Assembly (NCBI GenBank): GCA_020073005.1
Contig: JAIQFX010000009.1
Location: 1-64,000 of the forward strand
Length of the DNA: 64,000 nt
Direction of reading: 5' to 3'
Source of the DNA: Terriglobia bacterium
GTDB taxonomy: Bacteria; Acidobacteriota; Vicinamibacteria; Vicinamibacterales; CAVVIG01
Each line of letters begins with the position of its first letter. Position 1 is the stretch's first letter. The translations under genes and the position numbers were made by a program. Of the stretch, positions 1 to 8,753 are shown piece after piece. The notes beneath the pieces are model-generated. The model was not told the DNA's origin. It saw nothing but the letters and a program-made list of their open reading frames with translations, and searched no databases.

Positions 1-1084
1 GTTCGTGAACTGCTGGCCGTCGCCGAGCGGAATCGTGAAGCGCGTGACGACCGGCGTCGATGGCGACGGACGGACGCTCCACCCGATGGCGCCCGCGACG
101 GCGGCGGCGACCGCGGCCGTGATCGCGAACGGCAGCGCGTTTCCACAGCGGCCGCGACGTGGCCATCGGCGGCGCGCTCGCGGCGGTCGCGGAGCGCGGC
201 TCGTTCAGCAGAAACAGCGCGACCGAAATGTCGGGAAGCCGCTGCGCGCGATCCTTCTCGAGGCAGCGCTTCACGATCGTGCGCGCGTCGGGCGGCAGAT
301 CCGCCGGCAGCGCATTCCAGTCCGGCTCGCCTCGCACGACGGCCGCCATCGTGTCGGTGAGATCTTCGCCGCCGAACGCGCGCTTGCCCGTGAGCATTTC
401 GTAGAGCACACAACCGAACGCCCAGACGTCGGTGCGCTTGTCGGCGATGCGCCCCTTCGCCTGCTCGGGGCTCATGTACGCGGCCGTGCCGAGCATCACG
501 CCCGCCTGCGTCGCGGCGAACGTCAGCGTGGGTGATTGCGTTTCCCTACCCGCCCCACCTGGCCCGCCAGCCTTACCCGCCTCGACTTTCGCCAGCCCGA
601 AGTCCAGGACCTTCACGCGACCGTCCGCGGTCAGCATGATGTTGGCCGGCTTCAGATCGCGATGGACGATCCCTTTGTCGTGCGCCGCCTGGAGCGCTCC
701 GGCGATCTGTCGCGCGATGGCGAGAGCGTCGTCAAGGGGGACGGGTCTCGGTGATCCTTGCCGTCCGGGACCCGTGCCCCCAATCCGCTCCGCCAGCGAC
801 TCCCCGTCGACCAGCTCCATCGCGAGGAACCGCGTGGCGCCGGTCTCTTCGAGGCCGTAGATCGCCGCGATGTTCGGATGGTTGAGCGCGGCGAGCGCCT
901 GCGCTTCGCGCTGAAACCGCGCGACGCGTTCGGGATCGTTGACGAACAGATCGGGCAGGACCTTGATCGCGACGTCGCGGCCGAGCTTCGTATCGCGTGC
1001 GCGATACACCTCGCCCATGCCGCCGGCGCCGAGCGGCGCGATGATCTCGTAGCCGCCGAGTGTCGTGCCGACGGGAAGCGTCAC
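1..1084 (-). CDS. Membrane-anchored Ser/Thr protein kinase (PknB type) with start of a TolB-like propeller; cut by the window edge
   Basis: Phosphorylates Ser/Thr residues of unknown partners, probably at the inner face of the membrane. The reverse-strand frame starts at GTG 1084 (VTLPVGTTLGGYEI) and stays open to base 1, so the C-terminus is missing. Visible motifs are the glycine loop LGAGGMGEVYRAR, the VAIK lysine, the catalytic loop GIVHRDLKPAN, DFGLAK and AAYMSPEQAKG. A single hydrophobic helix (ALPFAITAAVAAAVAGAIGW) follows the kinase domain, then RFTIPLGDGQQF, the usual opening of the extracytoplasmic TolB/WD40 part in acidobacterial kinases. The GTG is preferred because the family normally begins MTL-P-G-T-L-G-Y and GGAG lies 10 bases upstream; ATG 1102 is an in-frame alternative. 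Two repeat-derived insertions disturb the kinase domain, at 736-781 and 544-586. The gene sits just downstream of the thiolase. Confidence 0.9.
   Translation of the reverse strand, partial: MTLPVGTTLGGYEIIAPLGAGGMGEVYRARDTKLGRDVAIKVLPDLFVNDPERVARFQREAQALAALNHPNIAAIYGLEETGATRFLAMELVDGESLAERIGGTGPGRQGSPRPVPLDDALAIARQIAGALQAAHDKGIVHRDLKPANIMLTADGRVKVLDFGLAKVEAGKAGGPGGAGRETQSPTLTFAATQAGVMLGTAAYMSPEQAKGRIADKRTDVWAFGCVLYEMLTGKRAFGGEDLTDTMAAVVRGEPDWNALPADLPPDARTIVKRCLEKDRAQRLPDISVALFLLNEPRSATAASAPPMATSRPLWKRAAVRDHGRGRRRRRGRHRVERPSVAIDAGRHALHDSARRRPAVHE
544..586. repeat. Degenerate heptamer repeat inside the kinase gene
   Basis: Six 7-base units of the form CCTACCC / GCCCCAC / CTGGCCC / GCCAGCC / TTACCCG / CCTCGAC follow one another. 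On the coding strand they give the Gly/Ala-rich stretch EAGKAGGPGGAG between DFG and the SPE motif, which is the activation segment of the kinase. This segment is naturally variable in the family, so the repeat may be tolerated. Confidence 0.5.
736..781. repeat. GGGGACGG-type inverted repeat inside the kinase gene
   Basis: The left arm GGGGGACGGGTCTCGG (736-751) faces the imperfect right arm CCGGGACCCGTGCCCCC (765-781). The left arm is nearly identical to the element at 60292-60335. It encodes GGTGPGRQGSPRPV between the hinge and the alphaD/E region of the kinase, where relatives normally have only a few residues. The reading frame is kept. Confidence 0.65.
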
Positions 1085-1088
1085 ACCG

Positions 1089-1116
1089 TCCGCACTCCGC
1101 ATTCCTCAATCCGCAC
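1089..1116. repeat. Heptamer repeat between thiolase and kinase
   Basis: On the minus strand the 28 bases after the thiolase stop read GTGCGGA, TTGAGGA, ATGCGGA, GTGCGGA, four degenerate 7-base units. They fill the gap to the kinase and contain its ribosome-binding-like GGAG. Confidence 0.55.
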
Positions 1117-2295
1117 TTACACCACCTCGAAAAGTCCCGCGGCTCCCATCCCGCCGCCGATGCACATCGTCACGACGACTCTCTTCGCGCCGCGGCGCTT
1201 GCCTTCGATCAGCGCATGGCCGACGAGCCGCGCGCCCGACATCCCGTACGGATGACCGACGGCAATCGCGCCGCCGTCCACGTTCAATCGATCGTCGGGA
1301 ATGCCCAGCCGATCGCGGCAGTAGATCACCTGCACGGCGAACGCCTCGTTCAATTCCCAGAGATCGATGTCGCCGACCTTGAGCCCCATGTGCTTGAGCA
1401 GCTTCGGCACGGCAAACACCGGACCGATGCCCATCTCGTTCGGCTCGCAGCCGGCGACCGCGAATCCGCGGAACACGCCGAGCGGCGTCAGGCCGCGCTT
1501 CGCGGCCATCTTGTCGCTCATGACGATCGCGACCGACGCGCCGTCGGAAAACTGGCTCGCGTTCCCGGCGGCGATCACGCCGCCTTCGATCGCGGGTTTG
1601 ATCTTCGCCACGCCCTCGTACGTCGTGTCCGGCCGGATGCCTTCGTCCTGCGCCGCGTGCACCTCCTTGATCGACTCGACGCCGCTCGCCTTGTCGACGA
1701 CTTTCATCCTCGTCGCCATCGGCACGATCTCGTCCGTGAACCTGCCGGCGATGCGCGCGGCCGACGCGCGCTCCTGGCTCTGGACGCCGTACAGGTCCTG
1801 CGCCTCGCGCGCGATGCCGTACTTCTTCGCGACGTACTCGGCGGTCTGCAGCATCGGCCAGTAGAGCGCCGGCTTGTTCGCGACGATCCAGTCGTCGTTG
1901 ATCATGTGCGTGTTGGCTTCGTTCTGGACGCACGAGATCGATTCGACGCCGCCGGCCGCGTAAATCTCGCCCTCGCCGGTCATCACGCGCTGCGACGCAA
2001 TCGCGATCGTCTGCAGGCCTGACGAGCAGAAGCGATTCACGGTCATGCCCGAGGTCGTGACGGGACAGCCGGCGCGGATCGCGATCTGCCGCGCGATGTT
2101 GCGCCCGGTCGCGCCTTCCGGATTCGCGCAGCCCATGAGGACGTCGTCGACGTCGCCGGGCTCGAGTTTCGCGCGCTCGATCGCGTGGCGCAGGGCGTGA
2201 CCGCCGAGCGACGCGCCGTGGGTCATGTTGAACGCCCCGCGCCAGCTCTTGCAGAGCGGCGTGCGCGCGGTGGAGACGATGACGGCTTCATGCAT
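1117..2295 (-). CDS. Thiolase (acetyl-CoA C-acyltransferase)
   Basis: Catalyses the last step of beta-oxidation (3-ketoacyl-CoA + CoA to acetyl-CoA + shortened acyl-CoA) or its reverse. The 392-residue protein has normal thiolase length. The nucleophile is Cys90 in NRFCSSGLQ, His348 lies in GHPYGMSG and the second Cys is 378 in [14 protein letters not shown] 2295 ([13 protein letters not shown]) is the start because the family begins right at this motif; ATG 2304 would add three residues. It is divergent from the CaiB-type gene and is followed by the kinase. Together with the acyl-CoA dehydrogenase at 13386 and the FadB-like protein at 18196 it completes a beta-oxidation set. Substrate chain length cannot be told from sequence. 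Confidence 0.93.
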   Translation of the reverse strand: MHEAVIVSTARTPLCKSWRGAFNMTHGASLGGHALRHAIERAKLEPGDVDDVLMGCANPEGATGRNIARQIAIRAGCPVTTSGMTVNRFCSSGLQTIAIASQRVMTGEGEIYAAGGVESISCVQNEANTHMINDDWIVANKPALYWPMLQTAEYVAKKYGIAREAQDLYGVQSQERASAARIAGRFTDEIVPMATRMKVVDKASGVESIKEVHAAQDEGIRPDTTYEGVAKIKPAIEGGVIAAGNASQFSDGASVAIVMSDKMAAKRGLTPLGVFRGFAVAGCEPNEMGIGPVFAVPKLLKHMGLKVGDIDLWELNEAFAVQVIYCRDRLGIPDDRLNVDGGAIAVGHPYGMSGARLVGHALIEGKRRGAKRVVVTMCIGGGMGAAGLFEVV

Positions 2296-2343
2296 GCCCG
2301 GCATTTTACAAGCAGTCCACGTTTCCCGCAGAATGTCCGCCGC

Positions 2344-3537
2344 ATGACGCTGGCGCTCGACGATGTCACCATCCTGGATCTCTCGCACGCCCTGGCCGGA
2401 CCGTTCGCCTCGACGCTGCTCGCCGACTACGGCGCCGAGGTCATCAAGATTGAACCGCTCGAAGGCGAGATCGCGCGATCGTGGGGCCCGCCGTTCTACG
2501 GCGGCGAGACGTCGTACTTCATCAACCTCAACCGGAACAAGAAAAGCGTCGCGATCGATCTGAAACATCCCGACGGCAAGGCGATCTTCTTCCGGCTGCT
2601 CGACCGCGCGGACGTCGTGCTGGAGAACCTGCGCATCGGCGCCGTCGCGAAGCTCGGGATCGATTACGACCGCGCCCGCGAGCGCCGGCCGGACATCATT
2701 TATTGTTCGGTCTCCGGCTTCGGTCAGGACGGGCCGTATCGCGATCGCGCCGCGCTCGATCTCGTCGCGCAGGCCGAGAGCGGCATGATGAGCATCACGG
2801 GCGAGCCCGGCGGGCGCGGCGTCCGCTGCGGCGTGTCGATCGCGGACATCACCGCCGGCATGTACTCCGCGTTCGGCATCCTGACGGCGCTGCACGCGCG
2901 CGAGCGGACCGGCAAGGGCCAGTTCATCGACGTCTCGATGTTCGACGGCCAGCTCGGCCTGCTCTCGGGGATGATCGGCAACTACCTCGCCGATCGCGTC
3001 GTGCCGAGGCCGATGGGGACCGCGTACGGCGCGGTGCTGCCGTATCAGACGTTTCAGACGAAGACGCGCGACATCGCCGTCGGCGTCGGCAGCGACAAAG
3101 TGTGGCGCACGCTCTGTCCGCTGCTTGGCGTCGCGGACATGGCCGCGGATCCGCGCTACATCACCAACGCCGCGCGCCACGCGAATCGGCCGTCGCTCGT
3201 CGAGCGTCTGCAGGCGGCGTTCCTGACGAAGACGTACGAGGAGTGGGAGGCGACCTTGATGCCGGCGGGCGTGCCGATCGGCGCGATCAACACGATCGAT
3301 CAGGTCGTCGCGCATCCCCAGGTGGCCGCGCGGCGATCCCTCGTCGAGAGCACGCATCCGGTCGCGGGCACGATCAAAGTCGTCGCGCCTCCGGTGCGGA
3401 TGTCGGAGACGCCGGGATCTGTGCGCACGCCGGCGCCGTTGCTCGGGGAGCATACGGAGGAAGTGCTGGGCGATCGGCTCGGCATGAGCGCGAAGGAGAT
3501 CGCGCGCCTGCGAGAGGCGCGTGTCATTGGAGGATAA
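2344..3537 (+). CDS. CaiB/BaiF family (class III) CoA transferase
   Basis: Moves CoA from one acyl-CoA to another acid through an aspartyl-CoA anhydride. The protein has 397 residues, which is normal for the family. It begins [20 protein letters not shown] and contains [26 protein letters not shown] and [16 protein letters not shown], the last carrying the catalytic Asp. An upstream in-frame extension to 2185 is only the antisense shadow of the thiolase, so ATG 2344 is used. A CAGAAT box lies 8 bases before the ATG, which hints at a very short leader. The next gene starts at base 3539 and a quinone oxidoreductase follows, suggesting one acyl-CoA operon. The acid substrate is unknown. Confidence 0.92.
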   Translation: MTLALDDVTILDLSHALAGPFASTLLADYGAEVIKIEPLEGEIARSWGPPFYGGETSYFINLNRNKKSVAIDLKHPDGKAIFFRLLDRADVVLENLRIGAVAKLGIDYDRARERRPDIIYCSVSGFGQDGPYRDRAALDLVAQAESGMMSITGEPGGRGVRCGVSIADITAGMYSAFGILTALHARERTGKGQFIDVSMFDGQLGLLSGMIGNYLADRVVPRPMGTAYGAVLPYQTFQTKTRDIAVGVGSDKVWRTLCPLLGVADMAADPRYITNAARHANRPSLVERLQAAFLTKTYEEWEATLMPAGVPIGAINTIDQVVAHPQVAARRSLVESTHPVAGTIKVVAPPVRMSETPGSVRTPAPLLGEHTEEVLGDRLGMSAKEIARLREARVIGG

Positions 3538-3538
3538 C

Positions 3539-4321
3539 GTGGGACTGCTCACCGATCGCGTGGCGATCGTCACCGGCGCGAGTAGAGGCATCGGCCGCGT
3601 CATGAGCCAGCTGTTCGCGAAGGAAGGCGCGAAGGTCATCTGCGCCGCGCGCTCAGCGGCGTTGGTGAACGAGAGCGTCACATTAATAAAGGATGCCGGC
3701 GGCCAGGCGGTCGCCGTCACGGCCGACGCGTCCACCGAAGCCGGCGCTCGCGCGATTGTCGATGCGGGCGTGAAGGCGTTCGGCCGCGTGGACACGCTCG
3801 TCAACAATGCCGGCGACGGCGGGCCGACCACACCGATCCAGGACTACACGGTCGACGACTGGTTCTACACCGTCAACTCGTGCCTGACGAGCGCGTATCT
3901 GTGCGCGCGCTTCGCCGTGCCCGCGATGATCGCGGCGGGACGCGGATCGATCGTGAACATCGCGTCGATGGCGGGACGACGGGGGCTTGCGTACCGCGTC
4001 GGCTACTGCTCGGCAAAGGCCGGACAGATCGGGATGACGTACGGTCTCGCGCTCGAGCTCGGCCGCCACAACATCACGGTCAATGCGATCGCGCCGGGCG
4101 CGGTCGCCGGCGATCGCATCGATCGGGTGATCAAGGGGCAGGCCGACGTCCGCGGCGTCGACGTCGAGAAGATGCGGCAGTCCTTCGTCGAGCGATCGCC
4201 GCTGCGGCGGATGTCGACCGCCGAAGACATCGCGTCGCTCGCCGCGTTCCTCTGCAGCGACCATGCGAGAAACATTTCCGGCCAGTGCATTCCCGTCACC
4301 GCGGGCGAACCCGCTTCGTAA
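3539..4321 (+). CDS. Short-chain dehydrogenase/reductase
   Basis: A classical NAD(P)-dependent SDR oxidoreductase of 260 residues. It shows GASRGIG for cofactor binding, NNAG ([10 protein letters not shown]), the catalytic Ser in IASMAGRRG and YCSAK as the YxxxK motif, and ends in [12 protein letters not shown]. The start is GTG 3539, placed 6 bases after GGAGG; a GTG at 3521 would overlap the CoA transferase by 17 bases without a better ribosome site. It follows the CoA transferase with one base between them, so it is probably co-transcribed and acts on an acyl-CoA or alcohol intermediate. The substrate is not known. Confidence 0.9.
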   Translation: MGLLTDRVAIVTGASRGIGRVMSQLFAKEGAKVICAARSAALVNESVTLIKDAGGQAVAVTADASTEAGARAIVDAGVKAFGRVDTLVNNAGDGGPTTPIQDYTVDDWFYTVNSCLTSAYLCARFAVPAMIAAGRGSIVNIASMAGRRGLAYRVGYCSAKAGQIGMTYGLALELGRHNITVNAIAPGAVAGDRIDRVIKGQADVRGVDVEKMRQSFVERSPLRRMSTAEDIASLAAFLCSDHARNISGQCIPVTAGEPAS

Positions 4322-4325
4322 TGCC

Positions 4326-4360
4326 ATTACCCACTTACCCAATTACCCAACTACTCAATT
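4326..4360. repeat. Octamer repeat (TTACCCAA family)
   Basis: The gap between the SDR and the quinone oxidoreductase is filled by four degenerate 8-base units: TTACCCAC, TTACCCAA, TTACCCAA, CTACTCAA. The same unit recurs as an inverted pair at 21514-21598. Confidence 0.7.
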
Positions 4361-4361
4361 C

Positions 4362-5336
4362 ATGAAAGCCATACTCTGCAAGTCTTACGGGCCGCCCGAA
4401 TCGCTCGTCTTCGAAGACGTCGCGTCGCCGGCGCCAGGCGCCGGCGAGATCGTCGTCTCCGTCAAGGCCGCGAGCGTCAACTTCCCTGACGTTCTCATCA
4501 TCCAGAACAAGTACCAGGTGAAGCCGCCGCTGCCGTTCTCGCCGGGCAGCGAGCTGGCCGGCATCGTGACATCCGTCGGCGCGGGCGTGACGAACGTGAA
4601 GCCAGGTGACGCCGTCATGGGCTGCACGGGATACGGCGCGTTCGCCGAAGAGATCGTGGCGACCTCGGATCGCTTCTTTCCGATTCCGGCGGGCATGGAC
4701 GTCACGACCGCCGCATCGTTCGTGCTGACCTACGGGACGGCCGATCACGCGCTGCGCGATCGCGGGCAGCTGCAGCCCGGCGAAACCCTGCTCGTGCTCG
4801 GCGCGGCGGGCGGCGTCGGCATCGCCGCGATCGAGATCGGAAAGATCCTCGGCGCCCGCGTGATCGCCTGCGCCTCGAGCGGCGACAAGCTCGGAGTGTG
4901 CCGCGCGCACGGCGCCGACGAGACGATCAACTACACGACGGAAGATCTGCGCGAGCGCATCAAGCAGCTCACCGCCGGCCACGGCGCCGACGTCGTCTAC
5001 GATCCCGTCGGCGGCGCGTACGCGGAGCCGGCGCTGCGCGCGGTCAAGTGGCGAGGGCGCTTTCTGGTGATCGGATTCGCCGCGGGCGAGATCCCGAAGA
5101 TGCCGCTGAACCTGCCGCTCATCAAGGGATCGTCGATCGTCGGCGTCTACTGGGGCGACTTTTCGCGCCGCGAGCCCGCGCGCTTCGCGGATTCGATGCG
5201 CCAGCTTGCCGCCTGGTGGACCGCCGGCACATTGAAACCGCACGTGTCCGCCACGTTCCCGCTCGCGCGCGCGTCTGAAGCGCTGACGCTGATGGCCAAC
5301 CGTCAGGTCACAGGGAAGGTCGTCCTGACGGTATGA
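4362..5336 (+). CDS. NADPH:quinone oxidoreductase (zinc-free MDR family)
   Basis: A medium-chain reductase of 324 residues that uses NADPH to reduce quinones or enoyl substrates. It begins MKAILCKSYGPPESLVFEDV, has the nucleotide-binding LVLGAAGGVGIAAIEIGK and the family stretch GADVVYDPVGG, and ends with the typical ASEALTLMANRQVTGKVVL. No zinc-binding Cys cluster is present. ATG 4362 is chosen because the longer in-frame start at 4263 lies inside the SDR gene and translates the octamer repeat. It is the third gene of the CaiB-SDR block and could serve 2-enoyl-CoA reduction, but this is inference. Confidence 0.9.
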   Translation: MKAILCKSYGPPESLVFEDVASPAPGAGEIVVSVKAASVNFPDVLIIQNKYQVKPPLPFSPGSELAGIVTSVGAGVTNVKPGDAVMGCTGYGAFAEEIVATSDRFFPIPAGMDVTTAASFVLTYGTADHALRDRGQLQPGETLLVLGAAGGVGIAAIEIGKILGARVIACASSGDKLGVCRAHGADETINYTTEDLRERIKQLTAGHGADVVYDPVGGAYAEPALRAVKWRGRFLVIGFAAGEIPKMPLNLPLIKGSSIVGVYWGDFSRREPARFADSMRQLAAWWTAGTLKPHVSATFPLARASEALTLMANRQVTGKVVLTV

Positions 5337-5421
5337 ACATCGCCTCGTCTTACTGGCTCGTCGTCGTCCGGTGCGCCCTCAGGACGTCGCGCGCGTTCTG
5401 TGCCGTCCACGCCTCCTTCAC

Positions 5422-5449
5422 TGACTCGACAACCAGATGACTCGATGAA
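5422..5449. repeat. TGACTCG heptamer repeat, copy 1
   Basis: Heptads TGACTCG, ACAACCA, GATGACT, CGATGAA lie in the 184-base gap before the tannase-family gene. A close relative is at 8716-8741. Confidence 0.5.
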
Positions 5450-5490
5450 CAAATTCGGCAGCGCGCGCGGATTCTACGCGCGCCCTTGCG

Positions 5491-5496
5491 TATAAT
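5491..5496 (+). promoter_or_regulatory. TATAAT -10 box upstream of the tannase-family gene
   Basis: A perfect TATAAT lies 24 bases before the ATG at 5521, with a GGAGGG ribosome site between them. No good -35 was seen. Confidence 0.5.
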
Positions 5497-5520
5497 CACG
5501 CCCAACGGAGGGCTCTCTCA

Positions 5521-7122
5521 ATGACGCGTCGCCTGCTTGCCGGTCTCGTCCTCGCGCTGATCCCGGCGGTTGCCGAGGTCGCACTGTCGGCCACGGGGGC
5601 CGCGGCCGGCGGCACCGCGTGCGCGAACCTCGCCGCCCTGACGATTCCCACGGTCACGATCAAATCCGCGACCGCCGTCCCGGCCGGCCCCTTCACGCCG
5701 CCCGGCGGCACGGGCGCCAACACGATGACACTGCCCGCGTTCTGCCGCGTCGAAGCGACCGCGCGGCCGACGAGCGACTCCGACATCAAGTTCGAAGTCT
5801 GGATTCCGCCGGCCGACGCGTGGAACGGCAAACTGGAAGGCGTCGGCAACGGCGGTTACTCCGGCGCGATCGGTTACGTGGCGATGGCCGCGGGCCTGCG
5901 GCGCGGCTACGCCGTCGCGAGCACCGACACGGGCCACGCCGGCGACGACATGAAGTTCGGCCAGGGGCATCCGGAGAAGATCGTCGACTGGGCGTACCGC
6001 GCGATTCACGTGACGGCGGAAGCGTCGAAGCTCATCGTCCACAACAACGCCGGCCGCTTTCCCGAGCACGCGTACTTCAACGGCTGCTCGAGCGGCGGCC
6101 ATCAGGCGCTCTCCGAAGCGCAGCGGTTCCCGGACGACTACGACGGCATCATCGCCGGCGATCCCGCGAGCAATCGCATCCGCCAGACGTTCGGCTTCCT
6201 CTGGTCGTGGAACGCGTCGCACGCCAGGGACGGCTCGCCGATCCTCTCGCAGAGCAAGCTGTCGCTTCTCACGAAGGCCGTCGTCGAGTCGTGCGACGGG
6301 CTCGACGGATTGAAGGACGGCATCATCGACGATCCGCGCCGCTGCCATTTCGATCCGGGCAAGCTGCTCTGCAAGAACGGGGGCGACGAGGCGAGCTGTT
6401 TGTCGACCGCGCAAGTGGACGCCGTCCGGAAGATCTACGAGGGCGCGAAGAACCCGCGGACCGGCGAACAGATCTTCACCGGCTGGCCGCGCGGCAGCGA
6501 AGGCTTCGGCGACAACCCGATCCAGAGCTGGCGCCAATACATCATGGACCCGCCGGAGCCGAGCCGCGTCGGCTTCTTCAAGTACTTCCTCTTCCACGAT
6601 CCGAACTGGGATCCGCGGACGATCGACTACGACCGCGACCTCGCGTACGCGGAGCGGAAGATGCCGTGGATGAGCGCGGTCGAAAAGGATCTGACGCCGT
6701 TCAAGAAGCACGGCGGCAAGCTGCTGATGTACACGGGCTGGGCCGATCCGGTCGTGCCGCCGCAGGACACCGTCGCCTACTACGATGGCGTCGTCAAGAC
6801 GATGGGCGGGCTCGAGAAGACGCGCGAGTTCTACCGCTTCTTCATCGCGCCGGGCATGGGCCACTGCAGCGGCGGGCCGGGCCCGAATCAGTTCGACACG
6901 CTGGCGGCGCTCGAGCAGTGGGTCGAAAAAGGCGTCGCGCCGGAAAAACTGATCGCGTCGCACTCGACCGGCGGCAAGGTCGATCGCACGCGGCCGCTCT
7001 GTCTGTATCCGCAGGTCGCGCGCTGGAAGGGCACCGGCAACACGGAGGACGCCGCGAACTTCATGTGCGTCACCGAAGCGCCGGCGACGCCGGTGCGCAA
7101 GACCGCAGCCGGCGGGCGATGA
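5521..7122 (+). CDS. Tannase/feruloyl esterase family, exported
   Basis: Hydrolyses ester bonds of phenolic acids such as tannins, feruloyl esters or related diesters. The 533-residue protein opens with a hydrophobic signal (RRLLAGLVLALIPAVAEVAL). The family's CS-D-HC arrangement is complete: nucleophile Ser190 in GCSSGG, Asp in GWADPVVPPQD and His in GMGHCSGG, with a Cys beside both the Ser and the His ready to form the known disulfide. GGAGGG lies 8 bases ahead of the start and TATAAT further up. It converges on a second exported esterase. It could release aromatic acids, which would fit the benzoyl-CoA island at 38.7 kb, but that link is only inference. Confidence 0.9.
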   Translation: MTRRLLAGLVLALIPAVAEVALSATGAAAGGTACANLAALTIPTVTIKSATAVPAGPFTPPGGTGANTMTLPAFCRVEATARPTSDSDIKFEVWIPPADAWNGKLEGVGNGGYSGAIGYVAMAAGLRRGYAVASTDTGHAGDDMKFGQGHPEKIVDWAYRAIHVTAEASKLIVHNNAGRFPEHAYFNGCSSGGHQALSEAQRFPDDYDGIIAGDPASNRIRQTFGFLWSWNASHARDGSPILSQSKLSLLTKAVVESCDGLDGLKDGIIDDPRRCHFDPGKLLCKNGGDEASCLSTAQVDAVRKIYEGAKNPRTGEQIFTGWPRGSEGFGDNPIQSWRQYIMDPPEPSRVGFFKYFLFHDPNWDPRTIDYDRDLAYAERKMPWMSAVEKDLTPFKKHGGKLLMYTGWADPVVPPQDTVAYYDGVVKTMGGLEKTREFYRFFIAPGMGHCSGGPGPNQFDTLAALEQWVEKGVAPEKLIASHSTGGKVDRTRPLCLYPQVARWKGTGNTEDAANFMCVTEAPATPVRKTAAGGR

Positions 7123-7147
7123 CGCTCGGCTGAAAGCCCCGCGCTAC
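7123..7147 (-). repeat. TAGCGCG hairpin element (inverted orientation)
   Basis: The minus strand reads TAGCGCG followed by GGGCTTTCAGCCGAGCG. This is the GGC-TTTCA-GCC variant of the element found at 58389. It lies between the two converging esterase genes and may end transcription. Confidence 0.6.
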
Positions 7148-7155
7148 AACCGCGA

Positions 7156-8694
7156 CTACCGCGCCCCGCCCGCCCGCGCCTGTTGCGCGTGCTCGAGGAA
7201 ATCGAGCTGCGCCTTGAGCAGATGGCGCTTCAGCTGCACGGTGTCGCCGAGATCGATGTACGGCTCGCCGTCGGCGTCGTACGCCGTCCATGCCGGCAGG
7301 CCCTTGCCGTTGGGATCGCCGGTCTTCGCGAAGTTCACCCAGTAGCTCGACATCGCATCGGAGAGCTTCCGGTCCGCATCGGTGTACATGAAACCGGGAT
7401 TTCTGAGGTTGCCGAAGACGTAGCCGATCTCGGATGCGTGATACGCGCCCCATTCCTTCGCGCGCGGACCCGGCGGCACGTGCGTGAACTGATAGAGAAA
7501 CGCCTTCCGCCCGCCCGCCGTCACCATCCGCGCCCACGTCCGCATCTCGAGCGTGAACGTCGTGTCGCGGCCGAGACCGAGCATCGCGGCCGCGATGTCC
7601 GCCTCGCTCGTCACCGGATAGACCTCGTCGAACTCCTTCGAGAGTCCCGGGAATTGCGACTCGATCCGCTGATGGAACGCGTCCAGCGTTTTCGGGAACG
7701 TCGCCGGACTGCTGAGCGTCGTCCACTCGTTCGCATTCGATCCGACGAGCACCGGCACGTCGCTGTGCTTCTTCTGCGCGAAGAGCGTCCGCACGTCCGC
7801 CGGCAAGACCCAGCCGTCGACATCAATAGATGTCCGGAACGACGGCGCGGCGACGAGCTTCTCAGCCGGAACCGCGCGCAGCGCCTTGAGTGAATCGGCG
7901 CCGACGGCCTTCGCCAGCGCCACGCCGCCCTGTTCCGCCTGGCTCAGCGTCGGCGTGCGCGCGAACTGCGCGCCGCTCTCGCCGATCGCCTTGTGGAAGA
8001 GGCCGTGCGCGAGCGGCGTCGCGTGCGTCGCGTTCACGCTCCACGATCCAGCGGACTCGCCGAAGATCGTCACGTTCGACGGATCGCCGCCGAATGACGC
8101 GATGTTCTTCCGCACCCATTTCAGCGCGGCGATGTGATCGAGGATCGCGTAGTTGCCAGACGAGTGCTGCGGCGATTCGGCGGTCAGCTCGGGATGCGCG
8201 AGAAACCCGAGCGGTCCCAGCCGATAGTTCGTCGTCACGACGACCACACCTCGTTTCGCGAGCGCCCAGCCGTTGTAGCCGGGCAGCGATCCCGAACCGC
8301 GCGTCCACGCGCCACCGTGAATCCAGACCATCACGGGACGTTTGTCGTTGGCACCCGCCGTCGTCCAGACGTTGAGGTACAGGCAGTCCTCGCTCATCGG
8401 CGCCGGTTCCATCGCGTACGGCGATCCGTCGGCATACGGCGTCTGCGGACACTGCGGCCCGAACGTGTCGGCGCGCTTGACGCCCATCCACGCGACGACG
8501 GGCTGCGGCGGTCTCCAGCGGAGATCGCCGACGGGTGGGGCCGCGAACGGAATGCCCTTGAAGACGCGCACGCCCTCGACGGTCACGCCGGCGATCTGCC
8601 CGCCGTCGACGTTGATCGTGTCACTCGCGGCCAGCATGCGAAGCGAACCGGCCGCAGCGATGGCGGCAAGAGCGAACAGGATGCGACGGGACAT
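7156..8694 (-). CDS. Carboxylesterase type B, exported
   Basis: An alpha/beta-hydrolase esterase acting on carboxylic esters outside the cytoplasm. The 512-residue protein starts MSRRILFALAAIAAAGSL, a signal peptide. EDCLYLNVW and IHGGAW (oxyanion hole) are followed by the nucleophile Ser214 in FGESAGSWS, an acidic residue near GSNANEWT and His in GAYHASEIGYVFG. ATG 8694 has GAGGAGG 6 bases upstream; the longer start at 8715 lacks such support. It converges with the tannase-family gene and lies downstream of the alcohol dehydrogenase on the same strand. Natural substrate unknown. Confidence 0.92.
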   Translation of the reverse strand: MSRRILFALAAIAAAGSLRMLAASDTINVDGGQIAGVTVEGVRVFKGIPFAAPPVGDLRWRPPQPVVAWMGVKRADTFGPQCPQTPYADGSPYAMEPAPMSEDCLYLNVWTTAGANDKRPVMVWIHGGAWTRGSGSLPGYNGWALAKRGVVVVTTNYRLGPLGFLAHPELTAESPQHSSGNYAILDHIAALKWVRKNIASFGGDPSNVTIFGESAGSWSVNATHATPLAHGLFHKAIGESGAQFARTPTLSQAEQGGVALAKAVGADSLKALRAVPAEKLVAAPSFRTSIDVDGWVLPADVRTLFAQKKHSDVPVLVGSNANEWTTLSSPATFPKTLDAFHQRIESQFPGLSKEFDEVYPVTSEADIAAAMLGLGRDTTFTLEMRTWARMVTAGGRKAFLYQFTHVPPGPRAKEWGAYHASEIGYVFGNLRNPGFMYTDADRKLSDAMSSYWVNFAKTGDPNGKGLPAWTAYDADGEPYIDLGDTVQLKRHLLKAQLDFLEHAQQARAGGAR

Positions 8695-8715
8695 CGGCAG
8701 CCTCCTCAATCCCAA

Positions 8716-8741
8716 TGACTCGATAACCAGGTGACCCAGTG
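8716..8741. repeat. TGACTCG heptamer repeat, copy 2
   Basis: Heptads TGACTCG, ATAACCA, GGTGACC, CAGTGCT lie between the esterase and the alcohol dehydrogenase and match copy 1 at 5422-5449 unit by unit. Confidence 0.5.
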
Positions 8742-8753
8742 CTTGAATTCAAC

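Noticed and set aside
1117-3831. A single 904-codon reverse frame reaching across the thiolase, CoA transferase and SDR
   Set aside because: Only the last 392 codons look like a protein (thiolase). The rest is Arg/Asp/Ala-rich antisense of two clear forward genes.
5337-5421. Short reverse-strand peptide (about 23 codons, VKEAWTAQNARDVLRAH)
   Set aside because: No ribosome site or upstream start, and too short to separate from chance.
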